Numbered from the stretch's first letter, positions 1 through 8,729 are shown. The stretch: DNA of 20,636 nt from Clostridia bacterium (GCA_024689165.1 JAILDS010000287.1:1-20636), one strand, 5' to 3'. The notes: generated by a model from the letters alone, not told the origin. Program-made: numbers and translations.

Positions 1-102
1 GAGAGCAAACATCACGAGCTGCGCCGCGTCGAAGTCCGGGTACTCGACGCCCGCCTCCGAAAGCGCGCCCTCGCTGCGGCGAAGGAGCCCGAAGACCGTC
101 AT
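1..102 (-). CDS. prmC: N-terminus of PrmC/HemK release-factor glutamine methyltransferase (partial)
   Basis: Only the first 34 codons lie in the window; the gene runs off the left edge. The visible protein starts MTVFGLLRRSEG and continues with AGVEYPDFDAAQLV, which matches the usual N-terminal helical domain of PrmC (a leucine-arginine-rich first helix, then an AGV..P..DA.LL pattern). The family methylates the glutamine of the GGQ motif in peptide-chain release factors using S-adenosylmethionine, in the cytosol. The start codon overlaps the stop of the DUF1385 gene as ATGA, so translation is probably coupled. DUF1385-prmC-prfA is a common order in clostridia, which supports the call. The catalytic NPPY motif lies outside the window, so the assignment rests on the N-terminus and on context. 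Confidence 0.75.
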   Translation of the reverse strand, partial: MTVFGLLRRSEGALSEAGVEYPDFDAAQLVMFAL

Positions 103-1100
103 TTTATGGTGTCGTCGTCGGGGTTGTCCGTGATGCAGCCCTGAAGCGCGGCGATACCGACCTCTATTATATCGTCGGTCGGTTCGGCGGTGGTTATCCT
201 CTGCATGGCAAGGCCCGGGGCGGAAAGGATCTTCACGAACACGTTCTCATGCTTGCCGGCGTAGGTTATGAACTCATACCCCACGCCCATGACGACGGGA
301 ATGAGCAGCAGCTTTATGAGGACCCACAGCAAGCGCAGCCCTGGGTCGGCGAGCGTCGGGAAGATCAGTATGATTATCGACGACGTAAGTATGCTGATTA
401 TCAGCACGACGAAGATAAAGCTCGTGCCGCAGCGCGGGTGAAAACGGCTCATCTTCCGGACGTTTTCGACCGTCAGCTCGAGCCCCGACTCGTAGCAGAA
501 TATGCTCTTGTGCTCCGCGCCGTGGTACATGAACACCCTGTGGATGTCCTTCATGCGCGAAACGATGAACATATAAGCGACGACGATGATTATGCGTATG
601 ACGCCCTCGAGCGCGGGCTTGTAGGGCGACAGGACGCCGTCCGCGAGCTTCGTGTTGACAAGGTCCACCAGAAACGAGGGCAGCCACAAAAACAGAGCCG
701 CGGCTACGGCAACGCCCAAAACCGACGCGACCAGCGTGATGGCGTGGAACACCTTTGGCGTCAGGTGCTTTTCAAGCCACCTGTCGAGCTTCGATTCCGC
801 CTCGGCGCTCTCCATCTCTCCTGCGCTCGCCAGCTCCGCTGACTCCATGAGGCATTTATAGCCGAAGATCATCGATTCGACGAACGAGATAACGCCCCGC
901 AGCACGGGAACGCGGGCGATGGCGTACTTGTTTTTGAGCCGGTTCATATGCTTGAGCTCGGTTTTGATCGTCCCGTCCGCAAGGCGCACGGACATTGCCG
1001 CGCCCTTCGGCCCGTTCATCATGACGCCCTCTATGAGCGCCTGACCTCCGACGGAGGACTTGCGGATGGGACAGGCCGCGTCCTGTTTGTTTTTACTCAT
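99..1100 (-). CDS. DUF1385 (YqhQ family) membrane protein
   Basis: A 333-residue polytopic membrane protein of the DUF1385 family, whose biochemical role is not established. Family marks are GGQALIEGVMM (about 18-28), VLRGVISF (67-73), YHGAEHKSIF (192-201) and FHPRCGTSF (220-228); the His, Glu and Cys residues look like a possible metal or catalytic site. Hydrophobic segments lie near 119-146, 166-180, 227-248 and 256-274. I chose the ATG at 1100 because AAAGGAG sits 5-6 bases upstream; the ATG at 1103 is also possible, and the longer GTG start at 1121 would place the ribosome binding site inside the gene. It lies 33 bases after the sensor kinase stop and overlaps prmC by 4 bases. It is probably the tail of the asnS gene series. 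Confidence 0.85.
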   Translation of the reverse strand: MSKNKQDAACPIRKSSVGGQALIEGVMMNGPKGAAMSVRLADGTIKTELKHMNRLKNKYAIARVPVLRGVISFVESMIFGYKCLMESAELASAGEMESAEAESKLDRWLEKHLTPKVFHAITLVASVLGVAVAAALFLWLPSFLVDLVNTKLADGVLSPYKPALEGVIRIIIVVAYMFIVSRMKDIHRVFMYHGAEHKSIFCYESGLELTVENVRKMSRFHPRCGTSFIFVVLIISILTSSIIILIFPTLADPGLRLLWVLIKLLLIPVVMGVGYEFITYAGKHENVFVKILSAPGLAMQRITTAEPTDDIIEVGIAALQGCITDNPDDDTIK

Positions 1101-1133
1101 CATTTCTCCTTTCGAAGACACGCACGGCAGTGC

Positions 1134-2567
1134 TCACGACGTCGGCAGGGTCAGCATGACCGTCGTCCCCTGCCCGAAAACAGACTGTATGTCGAGCGTC
1201 CCGCCGTGAAGGGCCATGATTTCGTCGCAGACCGCGAGACCTATGCCTGAACCGCGCACGGAGTTCTCGCCCTTGTAGAATTTTTCCTTGACGTGGGGAA
1301 GGTCCTCCGCGGAGATCCCCTGCCCCGTATCGGATATCGTGATCTCCAGATACCCGTCCGAAACGCCGCTCCCGACAGTCACCTTGCCGCCGGGGCGCGA
1401 GTATTTGACCGCGTTGTCAAGAACGTTGGCGTATACCTGCCTCAGCCTGTCCGGGTCCGCCAGAACGAGCGCGGGTTCGGGGTTCGGCGTATAATTCACG
1501 GACACGTTCTCCCGCTTCGCCCTGTCCGTAAACACGAACACCGTCTCGTCGAGGAGCTCCAGCGCGTCGATACGGCTCTTTTTGAGTACCATGCGGTTGT
1601 TCTGCATCTTCGAGAAATCCAGAAGATCGGACACAAGGGAATAAAGCCTGTCTGATTCGGATATTATCACCGACAGTCCCTTGTTCGCCGCGTCTTTTTC
1701 AAGGGCGTCCTCGTCCGACATGGCTTTGAGCGTCTCGCCCCAGCCCTTTATCGCCGTGAGAGGGGTTCGCAGCTCGTGTGAAACGGTCGAGATAAAGTCG
1801 TTTTTGAGTTTTTCGGTTCGCGACAGTTCGCCGGCCATCCTGTTGATGGTCCGGCAGAGCTCCCCTATCTCGTCGTTGTTTTGCGGAACATCCAGCGGAG
1901 GCAGCTCGTACTCGCCGCCGGCTATCCTTCCCGCGACGTCGTTGATGTTTTTGACGGGACGAACGATGGAGCGGATGAAGAAAGCGCCCGAAAGCGCGAC
2001 GAGCCCCAGAGAAAAGAGACAGAACGCGGATATAAGTACTGTCAGGACGAGATGCTGCGCGTCGATCGCCTCAAGCGATGAAATGAAGCGGAGCGCGCCG
2101 TTGGAGCCCCCCGCGCTCCTGGGCAGCATGACCGTGACCGCCATGACCTTCTCGCCGCCCGAAAGCCTGCCCGTCCACCTTCCGAAGCCCGATTCGGACC
2201 CGACGGCCTCGGCGTAATCCGGAGCTTCTGAATCGTCGGCGCCGAAGCCGGTCGAGGTCGCTACCACGTTGCCGGACCTGTCGATTACCCAGACCTCCAT
2301 GAGGGAGGAATCCTTGAAATTGTCGACGAACTCCTGCGCGCGGGCAGAAAAAGCAGAGTCCGGCGCGCCGAGGTAGGACGAGAAGAAAGCCGCGACGCCG
2401 GAGCTGTCCGCGCGGGAATCGAGCGTCATACGGACAGCGTTGTAATAATAGGAATGCACGAGGAACGAGGTCACGACGGCAAAAACCAGCAGCACGGCGC
2501 CGATAACGACGATCGTCGTGCTCACCCAGCGGCGGGTTATACCCCCGCGGCGCTTAACTGCTGCCAT
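1134..2567 (-). CDS. Membrane sensor histidine kinase (HAMP-HisKA-HATPase)
   Basis: A 477-residue sensor kinase of PhoR/ResE-like architecture. Membrane helix 1 is at about 17-38, followed by an extracytoplasmic sensor of about 130 residues with a PAS/Cache-like stretch (VWVIDRSGNVVAT, 92-104). Membrane helix 2 is at 173-198 and HAMP at about 199-250. The HisKA box SHELRTPLTAIKG has the phospho-accepting His264. The ATPase domain carries the N box (NVLDNAVKYS, 381-390), G1 (DTGQG, 413-417) and G2 (GSGIGLA, 439-445). All catalytic motifs are intact, so the kinase should be active. The start is supported by GAGGTG five bases upstream. It follows the response regulator by 39 bases and is surely its partner. 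The stimulus is unknown; the co-encoded lipoprotein upstream may take part in sensing. Confidence 0.93.
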   Translation of the reverse strand: MAAVKRRGGITRRWVSTTIVVIGAVLLVFAVVTSFLVHSYYYNAVRMTLDSRADSSGVAAFFSSYLGAPDSAFSARAQEFVDNFKDSSLMEVWVIDRSGNVVATSTGFGADDSEAPDYAEAVGSESGFGRWTGRLSGGEKVMAVTVMLPRSAGGSNGALRFISSLEAIDAQHLVLTVLISAFCLFSLGLVALSGAFFIRSIVRPVKNINDVAGRIAGGEYELPPLDVPQNNDEIGELCRTINRMAGELSRTEKLKNDFISTVSHELRTPLTAIKGWGETLKAMSDEDALEKDAANKGLSVIISESDRLYSLVSDLLDFSKMQNNRMVLKKSRIDALELLDETVFVFTDRAKRENVSVNYTPNPEPALVLADPDRLRQVYANVLDNAVKYSRPGGKVTVGSGVSDGYLEITISDTGQGISAEDLPHVKEKFYKGENSVRGSGIGLAVCDEIMALHGGTLDIQSVFGQGTTVMLTLPTS

Positions 2568-2606
2568 TTCAACACCTCGCCTGCGGACGCCGGAAAGCGA
2601 ACGCCG

Positions 2607-3317
2607 TTACTCCGTGACCCACGTATACCCCTGCCCCCAGACGGTCTTGAGGTAACGGGGATTGGAGGGCTCGTCCTCGAGCTTCATCCTGAGCCTTCTT
2701 ATATTCACGTCCACGACCTTCTCGTCGCCGTAATAGGCGTCGCCCCAGACCCTTCTGAGTATACCGTCCCGCGACAGCACGACGCCGGGGTTCGAGAAAA
2801 AGAACTCGATGATCTGGAATTCGACCTGAGTCAGGTCTATTTTTTCGCCGTCCTTGCTCAGGGTCCTCGAACGGATGTTGAGCTCGAAGGGCTTGATAAC
2901 GATCTTGTCCGGCGGGGTCCGCGCGGCGCGTTCCATACGCCTGTTCAGGCTCACCCTGCGGTAGACCGAATCGACCCTCGCCATGAGCTCCGTGAGTGAA
3001 AAGGGCTTAACGATATAATCGTCGGCGCCGCTCATCAGCCCGTTAACCCTGTCTTCCTCCTGGGTCTTCGCCGTGAGCATGAGTATGCCGACCGTATCGG
3101 AGCTCTCCCTTATGCGCCTGCATACCTCAAGGCCGTCCACGCCGGGCATCATGACGTCGAGAAGGCAGACGTCGATATCGTCCCTGTTCGCCTCATAACC
3201 CTTCAGGGCCTCGATACCGTCGGACGCCTGTATCACCTCGTAGCCCCTTCGCTCAAGGTTGAAAACGACGAACTCCCTGATGGAGGCTTCATCCTCCGCT
3301 ATGAGTACTTTTTTCAT
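2607..3317 (-). CDS. OmpR/PhoB-family response regulator
   Basis: A 236-residue two-domain regulator. The receiver domain (1-120) has the acidic pocket Glu8-Asp9, the phospho-acceptor Asp54 (in LLDVMMPGVDG), Thr82 and Lys104 in VKPF. The C-terminal winged helix (about 138-235) shows the transactivation-loop and recognition-helix pattern of OmpR/PhoB (VVDVNIRRLRMKLE, then YLKTVWGQGYTW). It is expected to be phosphorylated by the kinase encoded next and to bind direct repeats at target promoters. I chose the ATG at 3317: AAAAGGAAA precedes it by five bases, and an alternative upstream start would overlap the lipoprotein gene. The gap from the lipoprotein stop is 13 bases, with the ribosome binding site touching that stop, so the genes are probably co-translated. 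Target genes are not visible. Confidence 0.94.
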   Translation of the reverse strand: MKKVLIAEDEASIREFVVFNLERRGYEVIQASDGIEALKGYEANRDDIDVCLLDVMMPGVDGLEVCRRIRESSDTVGILMLTAKTQEEDRVNGLMSGADDYIVKPFSLTELMARVDSVYRRVSLNRRMERAARTPPDKIVIKPFELNIRSRTLSKDGEKIDLTQVEFQIIEFFFSNPGVVLSRDGILRRVWGDAYYGDEKVVDVNIRRLRMKLEDEPSNPRYLKTVWGQGYTWVTE

Positions 3318-3330
3318 TACTGTTTCCTTT

Positions 3331-4737
3331 TCAGCTGCGCACGGCTCTCTGAGCGGCAATTATGGGCGAGCCGTCGTCAAGGTTTTCGATCGCGTCCTCT
3401 ATCATACCTCGGGTCAGGCCTATCGACTCTCCGGCGGAAAAAACGGAGATCATCAGACGGGACTCTCCGAAGCTGAGGAAACCGCGTTTTTCATTCGCCT
3501 CCGGCTCGGGAAGGCCGCCCGAGCTCTCCTCGCCTATGTTGGCGCTTGAGATAAACAGGAGCGGCCGCTCAAGATAATCGTCGGAGTAAAACTCCAGCCG
3601 CGACATATCCACGGAATAAGAGATGTCGGAATTCTCGAGCAGGATGGGCGGGATCCTGAAAATGTAATGCGCGGTATAGTTCACAAAATAGGTATCTTCC
3701 GCCTCGAAGCCGTCGCCTGTGAAAACGGACGGCATGTAAAGCTCCGTGAGCTGCCGGTCGTCCCCCGTGCCACGCGAAACATAAGTAAAGCGGGGGACCT
3801 CGACCCTGCCGTCGGAGTCGGTATCGGCACACAGCAGCGGGATGCTCCTGGCTGTAAGCAGAACGAGCGACACTCCGTTAAGCTCGGAAGGAACGGAAAA
3901 CTCTTTTTCCGACCCGTCATATACCGCTATGTCGGTAAAATACCTCCCGCCCGTAGAAACGGCGTCAATGTAGATGCGGAATTTACCGTCAGAAGTATCC
4001 GTCGCGAAGCCGAGGATGCTCGATATATCGGGGCTCAGCCTGGCGGAACCGACCTTCTCGACCTTTTTGCCGTCGCCGATCTTTTTAAGCTTGAGGACCT
4101 CGCAGTAAAACGAGGATTCCGCCACGGTACGGTCGTAATCGCAGACGACTATCTCCCTGCGCCTGTCAGAATCGATGTCGACGAAAAGCTTTGCGGCATA
4201 GCGGCGCGTCATGGCTTCGGAGATCGTGAAGGAAACAGCCGTTTTTTCAAGCGCGTAAACGGACATGACGCAGTCCGAAGGAGAATCCGACTGCGCCCAG
4301 CCGACGACTATCTCGAGAACTCCGTCGGCGTCAAGATCCACGAAGTCGGTCTCATAGACCTCCGCGCCCTCTCCGGCAACGTCGGCGACGCTGCGCCAGC
4401 CGTCGGAAGGATCCTCGTCGAGGAAATTCACACGGCAAAGCAGCGGCGCGTCCGCGGCGGTGTAAAAAGCCAGCGCCTCCTCTACCCCGTCGAGGTCGTA
4501 GTCGTACCGCACGAAAGCCGAACGGTACTGCCCCGCGCTCGGGGCGCAAAGCTTCGCCCCGGCGTCCACGGACTCCTCGAAAGCCTTCTGTATAGCGGCG
4601 TTCTCACCCGTGAGCTTAGGCGCGCGGATAAGGTTCTCCGGGCCGGTCAGCGGGGACGCGCAGGAACACAGCAGAAGCAGGCACAGAGCCGGGATAACGC
4701 ATTGTACCGCACGCGAAACGGTATTACGAGGAAACAT
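3331..4737 (-). CDS. Predicted lipoprotein with FG-GAP/VCBS-like Asp-rich repeats
   Basis: A 468-residue exported protein. The first 26 residues form a lipoprotein signal: a basic N-terminus, hydrophobic core CVIPALCLLLL, then a lipobox Leu-Cys-Ser-Cys with acylated Cys26. The mature part has several Asp-rich loops like those of FG-GAP or VCBS repeats: YDYDLDG (78-84), DLDADG (134-139), DIDSD (187-191) and DTDSDG (about 305-310). These loops usually bind calcium within beta-propeller blades. No enzyme motif is recognised. Its ATG lies inside the end of the cdaR gene (14-base overlap), with GAGGT eight bases upstream of the start. It sits directly before a response regulator and kinase, so it may be an envelope sensor or binding partner for that kinase. 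That role is inference. Confidence 0.75.
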   Translation of the reverse strand: MFPRNTVSRAVQCVIPALCLLLLCSCASPLTGPENLIRAPKLTGENAAIQKAFEESVDAGAKLCAPSAGQYRSAFVRYDYDLDGVEEALAFYTAADAPLLCRVNFLDEDPSDGWRSVADVAGEGAEVYETDFVDLDADGVLEIVVGWAQSDSPSDCVMSVYALEKTAVSFTISEAMTRRYAAKLFVDIDSDRRREIVVCDYDRTVAESSFYCEVLKLKKIGDGKKVEKVGSARLSPDISSILGFATDTSDGKFRIYIDAVSTGGRYFTDIAVYDGSEKEFSVPSELNGVSLVLLTARSIPLLCADTDSDGRVEVPRFTYVSRGTGDDRQLTELYMPSVFTGDGFEAEDTYFVNYTAHYIFRIPPILLENSDISYSVDMSRLEFYSDDYLERPLLFISSANIGEESSGGLPEPEANEKRGFLSFGESRLMISVFSAGESIGLTRGMIEDAIENLDDGSPIIAAQRAVRS

Positions 4738-6025
4738 TTATCGTGACCTCGTACGTCCCGTAAGCCCAGCAGTCGTTTATCTCTTTCGCGTAGACGCGCA
4801 CCGGTACGGTATTCGCCCCGTTCTTCAGCTCAACGCCCGTGAGGTCAAGCTCTGCGTAAAGCCCCGAGGCGTCGAGCGCTGCGACGGAAGCCTGCGGGCC
4901 GACCACGGTGACCGGGCCGAGAGTCGCGCCGGCAAAGGCAACCGTCTTGCCCTCGGGGGCGCCGATTATGCTCGCGGATGCAAGCGACAAGTCGCTGACC
5001 GTCCTTTTTGAAAAACCGGACAGGTCCACGGTCACCTCAAAGCTCTCGGTCCCGTCCGTCACGGCGTAGTCCATTTCCGACGCGTCGAAAGTGAAGGTAT
5101 TCACACCGGCGTCAAGCTCGTTGAAGTCGATAGTGCCGACCGAGACCGCGGAAAGCTCTATCTGCGAGTCGGAAACGGGCACCTCGACCGTGACCCTCGA
5201 CGGTTTTATGACGATCGTCAGCGGCGAAGACCTGTATTTGAGCGGGCTGTGCCCGAAAGTGACCGCAGTACGGAACGTCGCGATCCTTATTACCGGGACG
5301 GTAACTGTCACGCTTTCCGCGTTGAAGGTGATATACTCGACCTCGTCGCCGTAGGAATTCAGGGCGAGCAGCTCGGCGTCGTAGACCGTGGTCTGATCAG
5401 CTACCTCCGCCGCGCTGACGCGGGCCACGACGCGGGCGACCTTGTTGATATTTGTCGCGGGGCCGGTCATGGTGACCGTCGTCTGAGACAGTATCGGAGA
5501 GTCGAGGACGATGTCCTCGGGAACGGTGTCGTCGGCATAACGCACGTCCGCCTCGATGGTCTGCTGAGCTTCTTTCTTATAATCGAAAAACACCGAGATC
5601 GTCTCCGACGAGAGCGAAATGATGGAAATATCGGAATTCTCTGAAGCAAGCGCGGCGCGCAGCCTCAGGGTGTTCTTGCCGGAATCGGTGACGTAGCTCG
5701 TGGACGCCGTAACGATGATGTCGTCCGCAGTGAGCACGGATTCGCTGACGAGGTATTTTTTGCCGGTGACGGTAACGTCCACGGTATATTCGGATTCCCC
5801 GAAAATCTCCATGCCGAGCCTGACGGGGTTGCTTTCCGCGCTCATGTCGATCATGACCTTGACGTTCTGAACTGTGCGCGTCGTCTGGGGGCTGGCGTAG
5901 ACGGAAACGGCGACCCAGATCACGACCGCCAGAACGAGCGAAAGCGCGAAACAGAATTTGTTGTTGTCGAGCGGGTTGCCGATCTTTTTGGCGCCTCGTG
6001 CCGGCGCGGTCTGCTTATTCTCCAC
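4724..6025 (-). CDS. cdaR: YbbR-domain protein, regulator of diadenylate cyclase (CdaR)
   Basis: A 433-residue protein with a short cytoplasmic N-terminus, one membrane helix (about 25-44) and a long extracytoplasmic region of repeated beta-rich YbbR units. Recurring patterns are V.V.V.G, Y....V.VTVTG.KYLV, and a repeated T.TVPVR/VTVPV ending. CdaR proteins bind and modulate the diadenylate cyclase CdaA at the membrane, and cdaA lies immediately upstream, overlapping by 11 bases. The start is a GTG at 6025, preceded by a weak GCGGGG site, consistent with coupling to cdaA translation. The lipoprotein gene begins within its 3' end. Four YbbR repeats are usual and the length fits, but I did not delimit them exactly. 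Family membership is secure; the regulatory role follows from the partner. Confidence 0.88.
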   Translation of the reverse strand: MENKQTAPARGAKKIGNPLDNNKFCFALSLVLAVVIWVAVSVYASPQTTRTVQNVKVMIDMSAESNPVRLGMEIFGESEYTVDVTVTGKKYLVSESVLTADDIIVTASTSYVTDSGKNTLRLRAALASENSDISIISLSSETISVFFDYKKEAQQTIEADVRYADDTVPEDIVLDSPILSQTTVTMTGPATNINKVARVVARVSAAEVADQTTVYDAELLALNSYGDEVEYITFNAESVTVTVPVIRIATFRTAVTFGHSPLKYRSSPLTIVIKPSRVTVEVPVSDSQIELSAVSVGTIDFNELDAGVNTFTFDASEMDYAVTDGTESFEVTVDLSGFSKRTVSDLSLASASIIGAPEGKTVAFAGATLGPVTVVGPQASVAALDASGLYAELDLTGVELKNGANTVPVRVYAKEINDCWAYGTYEVTINVSS

Positions 6026-6893
6026 GCTTTTCGCCCCGCTTTCTTATGAGCTTTGAGAACTGCTTCGCGGTTCGCTTGCCGGAATCCGCGCTCAGAAGAT
6101 ACTCCGTAAGCTTTTCGCGCAGCTCACCGTCGGAAAGTCCCCTGACGAGCTTGCCGTCGACCGCAAGGGAAATGATTCCCGTCTCCTCGCTCGTCACGAC
6201 GGCTATCGCGTCGGTCTGGGCGCTGACCTCCATTGCCGCGCGGTGGCGTGTGCCGACGTGCTCGTACACGTCGAGCCCGCCCGTCAGCGGGACGACGCAC
6301 CTTGCACAGAGCACCCTGCCGTTGCGTATTATGACCGCGCCGTCGTGCAGGGCGGAATTGGGGAAGAATATCCCCTGAAGAAGGTCCGACGTGCACATCG
6401 CGTCGATGGGAACGCTCTTTTTTTCAAGGTCCCCGAGGTTCGAGCTCCTCTGGAAAATGATAAGCGAACCTACCTTGTCGCGGCTCATCTCACCGCAGGC
6501 GCGGCAGACGGCGTTGATCGCGTCGAAAACCGTGTCCTGGGCGCGGGTCCTGCCGAAAAGTGAGACCCCGATAAATCTCCGCGAGCCGAAATGCTCCAGA
6601 GCCTGCCGGATCTCCGACGAGAACAGTATTACGACTACGACGAATATATTGGCGAACGCAACGTTGAAAATATACATCGTCGTCTCCAGCTTGAACAGGA
6701 GCACGAGGAAGTAAACCACGGCGATAAGCGCGATGCCCTTGAGGATCTGTATCGACTGCGTCCTGCGCAGCTGTTTGATGAGTGCGTAAATAATGACCGC
6801 CACGAGAAGGATATCAAGCGTGTCGGCAAACCAACGGTAGCCGGCAAGCACCTCCCGCAGCTGTAAAAAGAAGTTGGTGAACGCTTCTGTCAA
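6015..6893 (-). CDS. cdaA: Membrane diadenylate cyclase CdaA (DAC domain)
   Basis: A 292-residue enzyme that condenses two ATP into cyclic-di-AMP. Three membrane helices lie near 24-40, 51-68 and 76-92. The DAC domain follows, with the catalytic LHDGAVII motif (Asp184-Gly185-Ala186) and GTRHRAA (Arg216-His217-Arg218). Both motifs are intact, so the enzyme should be active. The start is inferred as TTG at 6893: the frame has a stop three codons upstream, and no ATG or convincing GTG occurs early in the protein. A GAGGA lies about 11 bases upstream, giving a rather weak initiation site. In many Bacillota the order is cdaA-cdaR-glmM; here glmM is absent and a lipoprotein follows cdaR. The ispF stop is 37 bases upstream. 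Confidence 0.95.
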   Translation of the reverse strand: MTEAFTNFFLQLREVLAGYRWFADTLDILLVAVIIYALIKQLRRTQSIQILKGIALIAVVYFLVLLFKLETTMYIFNVAFANIFVVVVILFSSEIRQALEHFGSRRFIGVSLFGRTRAQDTVFDAINAVCRACGEMSRDKVGSLIIFQRSSNLGDLEKKSVPIDAMCTSDLLQGIFFPNSALHDGAVIIRNGRVLCARCVVPLTGGLDVYEHVGTRHRAAMEVSAQTDAIAVVTSEETGIISLAVDGKLVRGLSDGELREKLTEYLLSADSGKRTAKQFSKLIRKRGEKRGE

Positions 6894-6930
6894 GTCACAT
6901 CACATCCTCATTTTCGCAATCGGTATCCGC

Positions 6931-7413
6931 TCAGGCAAAGGTCCGGATAAGGCACACCGCGTGCGCGGCGATTCCCTGCATCGCTCCTGTAAAGCCCAGA
7001 CCCTCCTCGGTCGTCGCCTTGACGCTGACGCAGCCGGGATCGATCCCGACGGCGCGCGCGAGGTTTTCCCGCATGGCTTCGATATGCGGCGCGAGCTTCG
7101 GCCTCTGGGCAAGCACGGTCGAGTCGACGTTTACCACCTCGTAACCGTGTTTTCTAAGCAGCCCGGCAACGGCCGAAAGGAGCTCAAGGCTGTCCGCGCC
7201 CTCGTAAGCGGGGTCCGTATCCGGAAAATGCTTCCCTATGTCGCCGAGTGCCGCGGCGCCGAGAAGCGCGTCGCTTATCGCGTGAGCGAGGACGTCCGCG
7301 TCCGAGTGGCCGTCGAGCCCGAGTTCGAAATCGATCCCGACCCCGCCGAGTATAAGCTTCCTGCCCGGGGCGAAACGGTGTACGTCGTAGCCGTGACCTA
7401 CTCTCAAATCCAT
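6931..7413 (-). CDS. ispF: 2-C-methyl-D-erythritol 2,4-cyclodiphosphate synthase
   Basis: A 160-residue cytosolic enzyme of the non-mevalonate isoprenoid pathway. It converts CDP-methylerythritol phosphate to the 2,4-cyclodiphosphate with release of CMP. The zinc-binding Asp10 and His12 (GYDVHRF) and His44 (DVLAH) are visible. So are DGHSDADV (34-41), DIGKHFPDTDP (58-68) and the C-terminal KATTEEGLGFTG motif. The length matches the trimeric family exactly. GAGGT lies eight bases before the ATG, and the aminotransferase gene ends only nine bases upstream. The usual partner ispD is not adjacent, so it must lie elsewhere if the pathway is complete. Confidence 0.97.
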   Translation of the reverse strand: MDLRVGHGYDVHRFAPGRKLILGGVGIDFELGLDGHSDADVLAHAISDALLGAAALGDIGKHFPDTDPAYEGADSLELLSAVAGLLRKHGYEVVNVDSTVLAQRPKLAPHIEAMRENLARAVGIDPGCVSVKATTEEGLGFTGAMQGIAAHAVCLIRTFA

Positions 7414-7422
7414 AACAAGACC

Positions 7423-8703
7423 TCAGACGCGGGCAAGGAGCTCTTCGCAGGCGGCGATCCTGACGCAGCAGCACATCAGCTCGGCGGCGGTCTTCAGCGT
7501 ATCGCAGTCGGGATAGCTCGGAGCGATCCTTATGTTGGCGTCGTCGGGGTCCTTTCCGTACGGATAGGTCGCGCCGACCCGGGTTATGGTCAGTCCCGCC
7601 TTTTTGCACAGCTCGCCGACCCTCGAGGCACTGCCGACGTCGACGTAAAGGCTGATGAAGTACCCGCCGCGCGGTTTTATCCAGTGCGCGGCGCCGGTCC
7701 AGGTCAGCTCTCTGTCGAGCGTGCCGAGCACGGTCTCGAATTTCGGGCGCAGTATCTCCGCGTGGCGCTTCATATGCGCCGTTATGCCGTCAAGGTTCCT
7801 GAAGAATATGACGTGACGGAGCTGGTTGATCTTGTCGTAGCTGATGATCTGGTATTTCATCCTGCCCAGTATCGAGCGGATGTTCGCGTCCGAGCCGGCG
7901 ACCGCGGAGACCCCGGCGCCGGGGAAGCTAATCTTGGACGTGGAGACGAACACGACGAAGTTGTCCTCATGGCCGTACTTCGCGGCTACGTCGAGGATGT
8001 TCGGCAGCTCGTCCCCGTCCCCGTAAAGGTCGTGGACACAGTAGGCGTTGTCCCATATAACGCGGAAGTCCGGCGCGGCGGGCGTCATTTTCGCAAGTCT
8101 TTCGACCGTCTCCGCGCTGTAGGTCACGCCGTCGGGGTTCGAGTACTTCGGAACGCACAGCATCCCCTTGACGGACGGGTCCTTTATAAGCTCCTCCACC
8201 GCGTCCATATCCGGACCTTCGGGAGTGATCGGCACGTTGACCAGCTCTATGCCGAGGTATTCGCATATGCCGAAGTGCCTGTCATAGCCCGGAACGACGG
8301 CGATGAACTTCACGCCGTTCTGTTCCCCCCACGGCGCGCAGCCCGGCACGCCGGGACCTTTGGTGACGCACTGGCTGACGTAGTCGTACATCAGCTGCAG
8401 CGAGGAACATCCCCCTATTATGACGTTGTCCGGGCCAACGCCGCAAAGCTCGGCGAAAAGCCTGCGGCACTCGGGTATGCCCGACAGAATGCCGTAATTC
8501 CTGACGTCGCCGTCCTCGCACTGATGCAGGGGGCTCATGTCTATATCCAGCAGCTCCTCGGAAAGGTCCAGCTGCTCCGGGCACGGCGTGCCCCTGGCCA
8601 TGTTTATCGACAGCCCCGCCGATACGAAGCCGTCATACCGGGCGAGCTCGGCGTCGTACAGTTTTTTCAGTTCCTCTGCGGGAAGGTCTTGTATTCTCTG
8701 CAT
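7423..8703 (-). CDS. PLP-dependent aminotransferase, aspartate type (subgroup Ic, AspT-like)
   Basis: A 426-residue fold-type I aminotransferase of the PF12897 kind, originally labelled MocR-like or alanine-glyoxylate; the Corynebacterium AspT in this group is an aspartate aminotransferase. It starts with the subgroup's usual N-terminal helices and NMARGTPCPEQLDLS (34-48). It has GGCSSLQLM (97-105) for phosphate binding, SNPDG (188-192), DNAY (218-221, Asp to the pyridine nitrogen and Tyr to its oxygen) and the Schiff-base lysine Lys257 in STSKISFPGAG. No DNA-binding domain is present, so this is an enzyme and not a MocR regulator. AGGAG lies six bases upstream of the ATG. It follows asnS by 71 bases, which fits a role in aspartate and asparagine metabolism. 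Substrate is inferred from family and context. Confidence 0.85.
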   Translation of the reverse strand: MQRIQDLPAEELKKLYDAELARYDGFVSAGLSINMARGTPCPEQLDLSEELLDIDMSPLHQCEDGDVRNYGILSGIPECRRLFAELCGVGPDNVIIGGCSSLQLMYDYVSQCVTKGPGVPGCAPWGEQNGVKFIAVVPGYDRHFGICEYLGIELVNVPITPEGPDMDAVEELIKDPSVKGMLCVPKYSNPDGVTYSAETVERLAKMTPAAPDFRVIWDNAYCVHDLYGDGDELPNILDVAAKYGHEDNFVVFVSTSKISFPGAGVSAVAGSDANIRSILGRMKYQIISYDKINQLRHVIFFRNLDGITAHMKRHAEILRPKFETVLGTLDRELTWTGAAHWIKPRGGYFISLYVDVGSASRVGELCKKAGLTITRVGATYPYGKDPDDANIRIAPSYPDCDTLKTAAELMCCCVRIAACEELLARV

Positions 8704-8729
8704 TGCTTCTCCTGTTTTGCATGAAAGGG

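Noticed and set aside
3667..4746. 359-codon open frame on the plus strand opposite the lipoprotein gene
   Set aside because: It is antisense to a gene with a signal peptide, Asp-rich repeats and tight operon spacing. The product looks like a composition artefact and has no good start site.
7423..8703. MocR-type transcription factor
   Set aside because: Only the aminotransferase fold is present; there is no N-terminal winged-helix domain.
6874..8724. 616-codon open frame on the plus strand
   Set aside because: It lies antisense to ispF and the aminotransferase, both clear family members. The long frame is a shadow of GC-rich codon use, and its product is Arg/Val/Asp-rich without recognisable motifs.
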